Assembly (NCBI GenBank): GCA_002472145.1
Contig: DKRJ01000034.1
Span: 1 to 64,000 of the forward strand
Length of the DNA stretch: 64,000 nt
Direction of reading: 5' to 3'
Origin: Clostridiales bacterium UBA7285
Lineage (GTDB): Bacteria > Bacillota > Clostridia > Peptostreptococcales > Anaerovoracaceae
How positions within the stretch are numbered: the stretch's first letter is position 1; the number at the start of each line of letters is the position of its first letter. Below are positions 25,944-35,166 of this stretch, piece after piece. Position numbers and translations under genes: made by a program. The notes under the pieces are model-generated. The model had not been told where the DNA came from and searched no databases. It worked only from the letters and a program-made list of their open reading frames with translations.

Positions 25944-25974
25944 GGGAGCCGCAAACCGATATCCCGCGGCTCCC
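25944..25974 (-). terminator. Intercistronic hairpin between peptide-binding protein gene and oppB
   Basis: GGGAGCCGC (25944-25952) and GCGGCTCCC (25966-25974) form a perfect 9-bp stem. On the leftward transcript it is followed by CTTTTC, a weak terminator tail just before oppB. Confidence 0.5.
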
Positions 25975-26111
25975 ATCCAATACCTCTTTATTCGGACGCC
26001 CGCCCGGCCGCTGAGTCGGACGGGCGTTCACATGACTTTAACCGTAGATAACTTTAATTTTTGATGGTTTTAACTGTTGATTGATCTGATGATCGTTTTT
26101 ACTGATGTTCC

Positions 26112-26133
26112 GCGCCGGGTTTTCTTCCGGCGC
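26112..26133 (-). promoter_or_regulatory. mRNA-protecting type hairpin after the peptide-binding gene
   Basis: GCGCCGG (26112-26118) and CCGGCGC (26127-26133) form a 7-bp stem 45 nt past the binding-protein stop with no T-run. It fits a 3' stability hairpin rather than a terminator. Confidence 0.4.
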
Positions 26134-26176
26134 TCCGCCTTAGAAACCGAAGTCTCTCAAGAGGTCCTTAAGAGGT

Positions 26177-27865
26177 TCAGCCCTCGAGGCTTACTCCGTA
26201 ATAGCTGCAGTCGCCGTAGCCTGCCCACATAGGAACGAATCCCTTGACTCTGTCCTGAAGCACTCTGATCTTTGTTCTGTGCCAGAGCGGGATCATGGCC
26301 GCGTCGTCGCGGGTGATGATCTTATCGAGTTCAGCGTATTCCGCCGCTCTCGCGTCAGGATCTGTGATGTATCTGGCCTTCTCGAGTCTGTCGAGCGCAT
26401 CCTGGTTCGTGTAGTTCCAGGATCTTGCTACGTTGTTTGCTCCGCCGTACATCTGATACAGGAAGTTGTCCGGATCGTTGAAGTCGGCTGTCCAGGAAGT
26501 CCTGTACATAGGGAGTTCACCTGTGGCTCTTACCGAATACCATGTAGCGTTATCGTACTGTTCGATCGTCGCGTTGATGCCGATGTCCTCGAAGTTCTTT
26601 CTGATGAACTCGTTGATCTCGATATCGTTCTGGCTCGCGTCGTTCGTCTGGGTGATCACGAGGTCGAATCCGTCAGCGTATCCCGCTTCGGCGAGGAGGG
26701 CCTTAGCTCCCTCAGGGTCGTATTCGATAGGCTCGAGGTCTGCGTTGTATCCCGGTACGCCTTCAGGAAGGAATCCTGACGCAGGCGTAGCCGCACCGTA
26801 GTACAGATCGGAGATGATGGTATCTCTGTCGATCGCCATCTGGAGCGCTTTGCGGACTCTCACGTCGTTGAGAGGTTCGATGCCCTCGTTGATCGAGAGG
26901 TAGCTCGTTCCGAGGACGGTCTTTTCGCTGATGTTGTCTTTCCACTCTTCAGAATCTCTGTACTCAGGGATGCTGTCGAGCGAGTGGTCGAGGTCGAATA
27001 CGTCGATCTGTCCGGAGTCGAACATCATCTTCTCGGTCGAAGCGTCAGGAACGACCTTGATGAGGATGCCATCCATCGTGGATGCGCCCTTCCAGTAATC
27101 CTGAAAAGTCTCGAGGTATACGTGGTCGTTCAGAGCCCATTCAGAGAGCTTGAAAGGACCGGTGCCCGCGAAGTACTGAGGGTCGGAACCGTAAAGGCTG
27201 GTGCTTCTGCCGCCGCCGGCTTCGTCTGCCGCGTCGCCTGCTTCTCTGTTGCAGATCGACCAAGGAGCCGAAGCTACCATGGCGATGAACGGAGCATATG
27301 CCTGTTCGAGGGTGATCGTGACTTCATAGTCGCCGTTGCAGGTGATTCCGACGTTCTCGACTGTGTCGATCTTTCCGTCGAGCATGTCCTGTCCGCCCTT
27401 GACCATCGTCATCCAGGAAGCGTTTACACCGGCTCTGTCAGGCTGAAGCATACGGTCTACAGTGTAGAGTACGTCATCAGACGTGAATTCTTCGCCGTTG
27501 TGGAACTTGACTCCCTGACGGAGCTGGAACGTGTAGTTCAGACCGTCGTCGCTGACCGTGTATGATTCGGCCAGATCAGGAACGAATTCGTTCTCACCCG
27601 CGTCGTTTGTCTCGACCTGGAGGAGCGTATCCATGCAGTTGAGCATGAGGATGTAGTCCGCCGTGGTCTCGGCAGGGTCCGCGGATTCAGGGTCTGCCTG
27701 ATACGTGATCCTGAGAACATTTGCAGGGTATCCGTCGTCGTAGTTGACAGTGGATCCGCCGTCGTTGCTGTCACCGCCGTTGTCGCCGCCGCTGCCGCCG
27801 CAGGCTGCGAGCGTCATGATGAACATCGCGGAGATAAGCAAGATCGCAAGAATCTTCTTCTTCAT
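26177..27865 (-). CDS. oppA: Oligopeptide-binding lipoprotein, OppA-like (SBP family 5)
   Basis: A 562-residue family-5 solute-binding protein, first gene of the opp operon. The lipoprotein signal ends MTLAACGGSG (Cys near residue 22) and is followed by a Gly/Asp/Asn linker. The SBP_bac_5 domain has the typical QLRQGVKFHNGEEFTSDDVLYTVDR block near residue 120, with VRKALQMAIDRDTI near residue 340. Such proteins capture peptides, or sometimes nickel or glutathione. AGGAGG precedes the start. Confidence 0.93.
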   Translation of the reverse strand: MKKKILAILLISAMFIMTLAACGGSGGDNGGDSNDGGSTVNYDDGYPANVLRITYQADPESADPAETTADYILMLNCMDTLLQVETNDAGENEFVPDLAESYTVSDDGLNYTFQLRQGVKFHNGEEFTSDDVLYTVDRMLQPDRAGVNASWMTMVKGGQDMLDGKIDTVENVGITCNGDYEVTITLEQAYAPFIAMVASAPWSICNREAGDAADEAGGGRSTSLYGSDPQYFAGTGPFKLSEWALNDHVYLETFQDYWKGASTMDGILIKVVPDASTEKMMFDSGQIDVFDLDHSLDSIPEYRDSEEWKDNISEKTVLGTSYLSINEGIEPLNDVRVRKALQMAIDRDTIISDLYYGAATPASGFLPEGVPGYNADLEPIEYDPEGAKALLAEAGYADGFDLVITQTNDASQNDIEINEFIRKNFEDIGINATIEQYDNATWYSVRATGELPMYRTSWTADFNDPDNFLYQMYGGANNVARSWNYTNQDALDRLEKARYITDPDARAAEYAELDKIITRDDAAMIPLWHRTKIRVLQDRVKGFVPMWAGYGDCSYYGVSLEG

Positions 27866-28208
27866 TTCTTAACCTCCTAACAATCTTTAACCATCGCTTC
27901 TTAAAAATGCCAAAAAAGCATTTGAAAGAATTATGTACATGATAACTTTTTTTTATGTAAAATGCAATAAATATATCCTCGTTTTTGGTAAAAAATGTCA
28001 AAAAAGTAAAGAGCGGATGAATTTGCATTCACCCGCAAAAATAAAATCTCATCAACGCGCCTTTCGGCGTTCCGGCGTTAAACGTTGGAACTACCGCGGT
28101 CGAGAGCCGGACCTCAGACCGGCCGCGAGGGCCGGCTGATTATTTATGCGCTGATATTTATGCTATGTATTTTATTTAGACCACGCGTAATATTATTAGT
28201 ATACTTCT
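27866..28208. other. Intergenic region between proC and the opp operon
   Basis: No gene is seen in these 343 bp. The left part (27890-28010) is very AT-rich and should hold the oppA promoter: TTGACA is present on the minus strand at 27996-28001, but the best -10 (TATATT) is 20 bp away. The right part (28050-28140) is GC-rich, with the palindrome ACCGGCC/GGCCGGC near 28118-28138. Confidence 0.5.
28013..28036 (-). terminator. Probable terminator of the rsbW-sig-proC operon
   Basis: GCGG-TGAAT / ATTCA-CCGC form a stem with one mismatch and a TTGC loop. On the minus strand it is followed by TCTTTACTTTTTT. Confidence 0.55.
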
Positions 28209-28988
28209 CTAACCTTCTATCGCGTCGATCGCCTTTATCACGGCGGATCTGAACCCGTTTTCCTCGAGCGCGGCGACTCCCCGGATCGTCGTTCCTCCTG
28301 GTGAGCATACCGCGTCCTTCATGGCGGCCGGATGAGTTCCCGTCTCCAGATAGAGCTCCGCCGTTCCCGCGAGCATCTGTGAGGCTATCCTGTAGGCCGC
28401 GCCGCGTTTCATTCCGTACTTCACGCCGGCGTCTCCGAGCGCCTCGATGAACATCGCGGCAAAGGCCGGACCGCATCCGCTGATCGTCGAAGCGGCCGAG
28501 TAGGCCTTAGCGTCGACAAATTCAAGCAGCGCGATACCGGAAAATACTTTCTTGAATATTTCAAGCTGCTCGTCTGTCAGGCTGTGCTTTTCCTCGCAGA
28601 CGACGACGCCTCTGCATACCGCGACGGGAGTGTTCGGGATCGTCGAAATGTGGTTCGTTCCCGGCAGGAGCAGGTCTTCGTAATAATCAAAACCGAGCCC
28701 GGCTGCGATCGATATGACGATCTTTCCTTTAAGAACGTCCTTTATCGGCTCCAGGACTTCCTTTACCATATTCGGTTTGACCGCGACGACGACTATGTCT
28801 GAGTCCGCCGCCGTTTCTTTGTTTGATGCGCACGCGTTCACGCCGCGGGCAGCGGCGTTTTCGCGGAGCCTGCCGCCGTCACGGGCGCTCGCAAAGACGT
28901 TCTCCGGGCTGACGGCACCGGATCTGATCAGACCGTCGCAGAGCGCGCGGCCCATGTTTCCGAAACCGATGAATCCGACTTTATGCAT
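28209..28988 (-). CDS. proC: Pyrroline-5-carboxylate reductase
   Basis: A 259-residue enzyme that reduces pyrroline-5-carboxylate to proline with NAD(P)H. The N-terminal Rossmann motif is VGFIGFGNMGRAL, the middle block is VVAVKPNMVKEVL, and the C-terminal signature region reads SAASTISGCGPAFAAMFIEALGDAGVKYGM. The start is placed at MHKVGFIG, which overlaps the sigma-factor stop in ATGCATAA; a longer frame has no support. Cotranscription of proC with a sigma/anti-sigma pair is unusual. Confidence 0.93.
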   Translation of the reverse strand: MHKVGFIGFGNMGRALCDGLIRSGAVSPENVFASARDGGRLRENAAARGVNACASNKETAADSDIVVVAVKPNMVKEVLEPIKDVLKGKIVISIAAGLGFDYYEDLLLPGTNHISTIPNTPVAVCRGVVVCEEKHSLTDEQLEIFKKVFSGIALLEFVDAKAYSAASTISGCGPAFAAMFIEALGDAGVKYGMKRGAAYRIASQMLAGTAELYLETGTHPAAMKDAVCSPGGTTIRGVAALEENGFRSAVIKAIDAIEG

Positions 28989-29748
28989 TCCAGGCCCTCC
29001 CGGCTTCCCTTTCGCCGTCCAGAAGTTCACTGCGGAACTTGTTCACGATATTTTTTTCGGCGCGCGAAACAGTCATCTGCGAGATGCCCAGCTCGCGCGC
29101 TATGTCGGACTGCGAGCGGTTGTTCAGGAACCTCTCGCGGAAAATGAACTTATACTGGTCGCTCAGGCCGCTGACTATCTTGCGTATGATGTCCGCGGTC
29201 TCCACGCGGTCGTACCCCGCGTCGGAAAATCCGGTGTACCGCTCGATGAATGAGCTGTCGCCGCTCTCTCCGGCGTCGTCAAACGTCTTATCGAGCGAGT
29301 ACGTGTCGTACGCCTTGGAGCTTTCGATGGCCTCGATCACCTGTTCCTGCGTCAGGCCGGCCTCTTCGGCGATCTCCTCGATCGTCGGGGAGCGGTTCAG
29401 CTTCGACGTCAGGCTGGCCGTGACCTCCTGGACTTTCCCGGATGTCTCCTTCAGGCGGCGCGGGACCTTAAGGCTCCACTGCTTGTCGCGGAAATATTTT
29501 TTGATCTCCCCTAGGATCGTCGGCGTCGCGAACGAGCTGAACTCATACCCCTTATCGGGATCAAACCTCTCGACCGCGGACACGAGCGCGAGCGCTCCGA
29601 CCTGGTAGAGATCGTCGTAGTCGACGCCCTTGCCGAGGTATTTACGGATCAGGATGTCGACCATGTAGAGATATTTTTCGACCAGTGCGTTTCTTTTTTC
29701 AATTGTCGGATCTTTTTTATAATCCTCGAACAAAGCGCGGTCTGTCAT
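28981..29748 (-). CDS. RNA polymerase sigma factor, SigB/SigF/SigG group
   Basis: A 255-residue group 3 sigma factor. Region 2 has VEKYLYMVDILIRKYLG and DLYQVGALALVSAVERFDPDKGYEFSSFATPTI, the polymerase-binding and -10 recognition parts. Region 3 (SLKVPRRLKE) follows, then region 4 with the helix-turn-helix ARELGISQMTVSRAEKNI. It could be a stress-type SigB or a sporulation SigF/SigG-like factor. The four-base overlap with the anti-sigma gene upstream shows they work as a pair. No sporulation gene is in the window to decide between them. Confidence 0.9.
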   Translation of the reverse strand: MTDRALFEDYKKDPTIEKRNALVEKYLYMVDILIRKYLGKGVDYDDLYQVGALALVSAVERFDPDKGYEFSSFATPTILGEIKKYFRDKQWSLKVPRRLKETSGKVQEVTASLTSKLNRSPTIEEIAEEAGLTQEQVIEAIESSKAYDTYSLDKTFDDAGESGDSSFIERYTGFSDAGYDRVETADIIRKIVSGLSDQYKFIFRERFLNNRSQSDIARELGISQMTVSRAEKNIVNKFRSELLDGEREAGRAWNA

Positions 29749-30242
29749 TGATTCTTTTCGCTTTCGTCGTCTGCCTCGCTGCCTGATGATTTCCCGGCGC
29801 CGGAGTCCGCTCCCGCGGCCTTCCCCGCCGCCTGCGAATCGGCGATGCGCTTTACCATATTGATATATTTATGGCCGTCCTCGGTCTGACCGACCTCGAC
29901 GCAGTCCATCAGAGTGTGGATCATGATCGCGCCGATGTCGCCCTCCTGAGGGCACATCCTGCAAGGCTTCTCGAGTTTCTCGATCGTATGCGAGTCGCAG
30001 GCGTCGGTCACCGTCACCTCGAAGTTGCTTCCCTTTTCGAGGTTCACCTCGATCTCGTATTTGTCGCTGAATCCCTGGGAGCCGTGGCATGAGATGTTCT
30101 TACACGCCTCGACGACGGCCATCTTGATCTCCTCGGCGTTTTCGACGTCGAATCCGGCGTACGTCGCAAGCGACGTGATCGCGAGCCTGACCATCGTCAT
30201 ATATTCAGGCTTGCCCGGGATTGTTATTTTAAGATTGTCCAT
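29745..30242 (-). CDS. Anti-sigma factor / serine kinase, RsbW-like
   Basis: A 165-residue HATPase_c_2 protein of the RsbW/SpoIIAB type, which binds and silences its sigma factor and phosphorylates an anti-anti-sigma partner. The N-box-like VVEACKNISCHG lies near residue 47. The expected glycine-rich G1 box (DxGxG) is replaced by VTDACDSHTIE, and a CRMCPQEGD segment follows near residue 100. The last 35 residues are a low-complexity Ala/Gly/Ser/Glu tail. The gene overlaps the sigma gene by ATGA. No rsbV-like antagonist gene is adjacent. Confidence 0.82.
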   Translation of the reverse strand: MDNLKITIPGKPEYMTMVRLAITSLATYAGFDVENAEEIKMAVVEACKNISCHGSQGFSDKYEIEVNLEKGSNFEVTVTDACDSHTIEKLEKPCRMCPQEGDIGAIMIHTLMDCVEVGQTEDGHKYINMVKRIADSQAAGKAAGADSGAGKSSGSEADDESEKNQ

Positions 30243-30256
30243 TGCATGCCTCCGCT

Positions 30257-30308
30257 AAAAAAGCCGTGAGCCGGATCGGTCCGCTTCCGCTGCCGGGCGG
30301 TTCTCACC
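30257..30308 (-). terminator. Imperfect terminator after gyrA
   Basis: A long imperfect hairpin (GTGAG with CTCAC, further GC pairs inside) is followed on the minus strand by TTTTTT. It lies about 17 bp beyond the gyrA stop. Confidence 0.5.
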
Positions 30309-30324
30309 TGACCGGCGCTCTCCT

Positions 30325-32820
30325 TCAGATCATCTTCATCTGAGCGTCGGACTCGTCCGGTTTCCCGGTCTCGCCTTCGTCCTCATCGTCGTCGTCTTTG
30401 ATGGCCTTTGCCATGGCGACGATCTTGGTTCCGTCGGCGACCTTCATGATTTTAACTCCCTGCGTGGCGCGTCCTAGGACGGATACTTCGCTCGCTCTGA
30501 TCCTGATGATGATGCCGTCTGAGTTGATCAGGAAGATCTCGTCGTCTTCGTCGACCACCATCGCTCCGATCAGGGCGCCCGTCTTATTGAACTTAGTCTT
30601 ATCGTACGTGAGAAGGCCCTTTCCACCTCTGACCTGGACCTTATACTGCTTGACCGGCGTGCGCTTGCCGTAGCCGTTTTCGGTCACTACGAGCAGCTGC
30701 TGGCCCGGCTGTACGAGTTCCATGGCGACGACCTCGTCGTCCTTTTCGAGCTTGATGGCGCGGACGCCTCCGGCGATCCTGCCCATCTCGCGGACGTCCT
30801 TCTCCGAGAAGCAGATGCACTTGCCTCTCTTCGTGACGATTATGACGTTGTCGGAGCCCGTGCATTCCTTGATGCCTATCAGTTCGTCGCCTTCCTTCAG
30901 GTTGATGGCGATCAGGCCGGTGGTCCTCTTCGTGTCGAACTCCGACAGAGCGGTCTTTTTGATCATGCCGTATTTCGTGACGGCGATGAGGTACTTCGAT
31001 TCCTTGAAGTCCCTGACCGGGATGACCGCCGTGATCCTCTCTCTCTGGAGGAGGTTGAGGAAGTTGATGGCAGGTGTTCCCTTTGCCTGGCGAGCAGCCT
31101 CCGGTATCTCGTACGCCTTTATCTTATGCGCTTTTCCCGTATTAGTAAAGAACATGAGATAATCGTGCGTCGACGTCATGACGAGGTCCTTGACAAAGTC
31201 GTTCTCGCGGGTCGTGAGGCCGGTGATCCCTTTGCCGCCGCGCCTCTGCGCCTTGTACGTGTCCGCAGGTACTCTCTTTATATACCCTAAATGAGTCAGA
31301 GTGATCGCGACGTTCTCTTCCTCGACGAGATCTTCCTCATCGAGTTCGCCGGCGTCTCTGACGATCTTGGTGCGGCGCTTGTCGTCCCACTTCTTTTTGA
31401 TCTCGAGGAGTTCGTCCTTGATGACGCCCATCAGGAGCTTCTCGTCAGCGAGGACCGATTTATAGTACGCGATCTTTTTCATGAGATCCTCGTACTCTGC
31501 CTCGATCTTCTCGCGCTCGAGCCCCTGGAGTCTGGCCAGTCTCATGTCGAGGATGGCCTGGGCCTGGACGTCGGTCAGTCCGAACCTCTGCATGAGTTTT
31601 TCCTTTGCGTCGTTATATGATTCGCGGATCGTTTTTATCACCGCGTCGATGTTATCGAGGGCGATGCGCAGACCTTCCAGTATGTGGGCGCGCGCTTCGG
31701 CCTTGTTCAGGTCGAACGTCGTCCTGCGGGTGATGACTTCCTTCTGGAATTTTACGTATTCCTCGAGGATCGTCTTCAGGTCGAGGAGCTTCGGGTGGCC
31801 GTCGACGAGCGCGATCATGATCATCGAGAACGTGTCCTGGAGCTGGGAATGCTTGAAGAATCTGTTCAGGACGATCTGAGGGTTCGCGTCGCGCTTCAGC
31901 TCCACGACGATCCTGATGCCGTTTCTGCTGGATTCGTCGCGGATGGCCGATACGCCGTCGATCCTCTTATCCTTTACGAGGTCGGCCATCTTCTCTATGA
32001 GCAGGGATTTATTGACGCCGTAAGGGATCTCGGTTATGACGATCTGCATCTTTCCGTGCTTCGTCTCTTCTATGTTCGTCACCGAGCGGACCGTGACCTT
32101 TCCGGTGCCGGTCCTGTATGCGTCCCTGATGCCGGATTTTCCGAGGATCAGAGCGCCTGTCGGAAAGTCCGGCCCCTTGATGAATCTCATCAGGTCGTCG
32201 ACCGTGCAGTCAGGATTGTCTATGAGGTATACGGTCCCGTCTATGACCTCGCCGAGGTTGTGAGGCGGGATCGAAGTCGCCATTCCGACCGCGATGCCGC
32301 TGGAACCGTTTACGAGCAGGTTCGGGTAGCGGCTCGGGAGCACGACAGGCTCTTTTTCCTCGCCGTCGTAGTTATCGACAAAGTCTACCGTGTCCTTATC
32401 TATGTCGCGGAGCATCTCCATCGAGAAAGGAGACATCCTGGCTTCCGTATAACGGCTGGCCGCCGCGCCGTCTCCGTCGACGGAGCCGAAGTTTCCGTGG
32501 CCGTCGACGAGCATGTAGCGCATCGAGAAGTCCTGCGCCATCCTGACCATGGCCTCGTATATGGACGAGTCGCCGTGAGGATGGTATTTACCCATGACTT
32601 CACCGACGATACGGGCCGATTTCTTATACGGCTTGTCCGGGGTGATCCCCAGATGGCCCATGCCGTACAGTATCCTGCGCTGTACGGGCTTCAGTCCGTC
32701 CCTGACGTCCGGAAGCGCACGCCCTACGATGACACTCATGGAGTAGTCGATGTAGGATTTTTTCATTTCGCTGTATATGTCGCGCTGTTCGACTTTAGTG
32801 TCTTCGATCAGATCTGCCAT
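30325..32820 (-). CDS. gyrA: DNA gyrase subunit A
   Basis: An 831-residue GyrA, which breaks and rejoins DNA in the gyrase tetramer. The active-site tyrosine is in ASRYTEARM near residue 121, the quinolone-resistance region around GDSSIYEAMVRMAQDF is intact, and the C-terminal beta-pinwheel carries the GyrA box QRRGGKG near residue 532 needed for DNA wrapping. The C-terminus ends in an acidic KDDDDEDEGETGKPDESD tail. AAGGAG precedes the start, 15 bp after gyrB. Confidence 0.97.
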   Translation of the reverse strand: MADLIEDTKVEQRDIYSEMKKSYIDYSMSVIVGRALPDVRDGLKPVQRRILYGMGHLGITPDKPYKKSARIVGEVMGKYHPHGDSSIYEAMVRMAQDFSMRYMLVDGHGNFGSVDGDGAAASRYTEARMSPFSMEMLRDIDKDTVDFVDNYDGEEKEPVVLPSRYPNLLVNGSSGIAVGMATSIPPHNLGEVIDGTVYLIDNPDCTVDDLMRFIKGPDFPTGALILGKSGIRDAYRTGTGKVTVRSVTNIEETKHGKMQIVITEIPYGVNKSLLIEKMADLVKDKRIDGVSAIRDESSRNGIRIVVELKRDANPQIVLNRFFKHSQLQDTFSMIMIALVDGHPKLLDLKTILEEYVKFQKEVITRRTTFDLNKAEARAHILEGLRIALDNIDAVIKTIRESYNDAKEKLMQRFGLTDVQAQAILDMRLARLQGLEREKIEAEYEDLMKKIAYYKSVLADEKLLMGVIKDELLEIKKKWDDKRRTKIVRDAGELDEEDLVEEENVAITLTHLGYIKRVPADTYKAQRRGGKGITGLTTRENDFVKDLVMTSTHDYLMFFTNTGKAHKIKAYEIPEAARQAKGTPAINFLNLLQRERITAVIPVRDFKESKYLIAVTKYGMIKKTALSEFDTKRTTGLIAINLKEGDELIGIKECTGSDNVIIVTKRGKCICFSEKDVREMGRIAGGVRAIKLEKDDEVVAMELVQPGQQLLVVTENGYGKRTPVKQYKVQVRGGKGLLTYDKTKFNKTGALIGAMVVDEDDEIFLINSDGIIIRIRASEVSVLGRATQGVKIMKVADGTKIVAMAKAIKDDDDEDEGETGKPDESDAQMKMI

Positions 32821-32835
32821 TTATGCGCTCCTTTT

Positions 32836-34770
32836 CTATATGTCGAGCTCAGCGTACTGAGCGTTGTCTTCGATGAATTTACGGCGCGGAGGGACCTTAT
32901 CGCCCATGAGGATCGTGAAGATCTCGTCCGCCTGAGAGGCGTCGTCCATCGTGATCTGGATGAGCGTCCTGTTCTTATAGTCCATGGTCGTCTCCCAGAG
33001 CTGGTTGAAGTCCATCTCGCCGAGACCTTTATAGCGCTGGATCTCGATTTTAGGATTCTTTCCCTTATACTCTTCCTGTATGGACGCCAGAAGCTTGTTC
33101 TGCTCAGGCTCGCTGTACGTGTAATGGACCTCGCCGCCCACCTTAGTCTGGAAAAGCGGAGGCTTAGCCGCGTATACGTATCCTCCCTCGATGAGCGGTC
33201 TCATGTGGCGGAAGAAGAACGTCAGCAGAAGAGTCCTGATGTGCGCTCCGTCGACGTCGGCATCCGTCATCATGATTATCTTATGATAGCGGAGCTTCGT
33301 GATGTCAAAGTCCTGACCTATGCCGCACCCGAACGCGGTGATCATGTTTTTGATCGCGTCAGACGACAGTATCCTCTCCGTTCTGGCCTTCTCGACGTTC
33401 AGGATCTTGCCGCGGAGAGGCAGTACGGCCTGTCTCTTCCTGTCGCGCCCCTGCTTGGCAGAGCCGCCCGCGGAATCGCCCTCTACGAGGAATATCTCCG
33501 AAAGCGCCGGATCCCTCTCCGAGCAGTCCGCCAGCTTGCCCGGCAGCGACGTGCTGTCCAGGGCACTCTTGCGGCGCGTCAGTTCCCTCGCCTTGCGTGC
33601 GGCTTCACGCGCGCGCGACGCGGACATGCACTTTTCGATGATTATCTTAGCCTCTTTAGGGTGTTCCTCCAGATATGCCGTCAGGTGGTCGGCCGTCTCG
33701 CTGTCGACAAAGCCTCTGACCTCGATCGTGCCGAGTTTTATCTTTGTCTGGGACTCGAACTGCGGGCGCTCCAGCTTGACTGAAACGACGCCGGTCAGTC
33801 CCTCGCGGACGTCGTCGCCGGAGAGCGGCTGGTCGTTATCCTTCAGGAATTTATTTTTGCGGGCGTAGTCGTTGATCGCCCTCGTGATGGCCGATTTAAA
33901 GCCGGCCAGGTGCGTGCCGCCCTCGACCGTGTTGATATTGTTCGCATAGGAAAGCAGAAGCTCGTTATATGAGTCCGTGTACTGCATGGCGACTTCCATC
34001 TCCATGTTGTCGCGGATCGCCTCGAAGTAGATGACGTCCTGATGGAGCGCTTCCTTATTGCGGTTCAGGTACTGCACGAACTCCTTGAGCCCGCCCTCGT
34101 AGTGGAATTCTTCTTTTTTCCTGCTGCCCGGACGTTCGTCGGCGAGAGTGATCTTCAGTCCTTTATTCAAGAAGGCCATCTCGCGGAGCCTGTGCTGCAG
34201 CGTGTCGTAGTCGAATACCGTCTCCTCGAAGATCTCCGGATCAGGCCAGAACGTAGACTCGGAGCCCGTGCCTCTGGCGTCCCCGACTATCTCGAGCGGA
34301 GTCTGAGTGATGCCGCGCGCGTACTCCTGGCGGTAGAGGTGCCCGTTCCTGCGGACCTCGACTACCATTTTTTCGGACAGAGCGTTTACGACCGAGGCGC
34401 CGACGCCGTGAAGGCCGCCGGAAACCTTATATCCGCCGCCACCGAATTTACCGCCGGCGTTGAGCTTAGTGTGGATGATCTCCACGCCGCTCAAGCCCTG
34501 CTCTTCGTTGATGTCGACCGGCATCCCGCGCCCGTCGTCCTTTACGGTGACGGAGTTGTCGGCGTTGAGCGTGACCGTGATATGAGTGCAGAATCCCGCC
34601 AGAGCCTCGTCGACCGAGTTGTCCACGATCTCATATACGAGATGGTGAAGCCCGCTCGGACCGGTGGAGCCGATATACATGCCGGGGCTCTTGCGGACAG
34701 GCTCCAGTCCTTCCAGGACCTGTATCTGATCGGCATTATATGATGTTGAAACCTTTGAAATCTCGTTCAT
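32836..34770 (-). CDS. gyrB: DNA gyrase subunit B
   Basis: A 644-residue GyrB, the ATPase half of gyrase. The GHKL ATP site is seen in VYEIVDNSVDEALAG and DDGRGMPVD, the K-loop region in GLHGVGASVVNALS, and the TOPRIM domain in LVEGDSAGGSAKQGRDR and DADVDGAHI. The frame is open 27 codons earlier, but the start at MNEISKVST has GAGG 6-7 nt before it and matches the family. A good promoter lies about 85 bp upstream. Unlike in many relatives, gyrB is separated from recF by a decayed locus on the other strand. Confidence 0.97.
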   Translation of the reverse strand: MNEISKVSTSYNADQIQVLEGLEPVRKSPGMYIGSTGPSGLHHLVYEIVDNSVDEALAGFCTHITVTLNADNSVTVKDDGRGMPVDINEEQGLSGVEIIHTKLNAGGKFGGGGYKVSGGLHGVGASVVNALSEKMVVEVRRNGHLYRQEYARGITQTPLEIVGDARGTGSESTFWPDPEIFEETVFDYDTLQHRLREMAFLNKGLKITLADERPGSRKKEEFHYEGGLKEFVQYLNRNKEALHQDVIYFEAIRDNMEMEVAMQYTDSYNELLLSYANNINTVEGGTHLAGFKSAITRAINDYARKNKFLKDNDQPLSGDDVREGLTGVVSVKLERPQFESQTKIKLGTIEVRGFVDSETADHLTAYLEEHPKEAKIIIEKCMSASRAREAARKARELTRRKSALDSTSLPGKLADCSERDPALSEIFLVEGDSAGGSAKQGRDRKRQAVLPLRGKILNVEKARTERILSSDAIKNMITAFGCGIGQDFDITKLRYHKIIMMTDADVDGAHIRTLLLTFFFRHMRPLIEGGYVYAAKPPLFQTKVGGEVHYTYSEPEQNKLLASIQEEYKGKNPKIEIQRYKGLGEMDFNQLWETTMDYKNRTLIQITMDDASQADEIFTILMGDKVPPRRKFIEDNAQYAELDI

Positions 34771-35166
34771 TTTTTTCCTCTCTCCGGGGCGCCTTATGCT
34801 GCGTGCCTCCGGGTCATTAAATACGCGCGTGGTTTTTTCCGCGCAGCGCAAATATTATATATCAAAATCGCCTTTTTTACAATTTTTCTTTGAAAAGGAC
34901 AAAAATCCCCTTTTGCGAAATAAAAGTGGCTTAAAAACGCGTTTTTTGCCGAATTTCGATGCCGGCGCGCTGGTCGATGCTTTGTTTTTGTTGGAAAATC
35001 AATACTTACGTGCCACTCCCGGCGCTTCTCGGGCGTTTCCCTTTTTACTTTCGCTTTAAATTCTTTTTACATCCTTCTGGTGGCTGCACTTTCAGCGCGT
35101 GAATAATATGGATTTGTCGGTTTTTATTCATCTTTACATTGATCACATCAAGGAGGAAAGGAATCT
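34771..35166. other. Divergent intergenic region gyrB / decayed transporter gene
   Basis: No gene is seen in these 396 bp. The left half holds the gyrB promoter and runs of T and A. The right half is AT-rich and ends in AAGGAGG before the chimeric lipoprotein start. No clear operator or structured RNA was recognised. Confidence 0.5.
34854..34882 (-). promoter_or_regulatory. gyrB promoter
   Basis: On the minus strand TTGTAA (34877-34882), a 17-bp spacer and a perfect TATAAT (34854-34859). Confidence 0.7.

Noticed and set aside
31684..33783. 699-residue ORF antisense to gyrA/gyrB
   Set aside because: Arg/Val/Asp-rich shadow of conserved gyrase genes, no ribosome site or domain.
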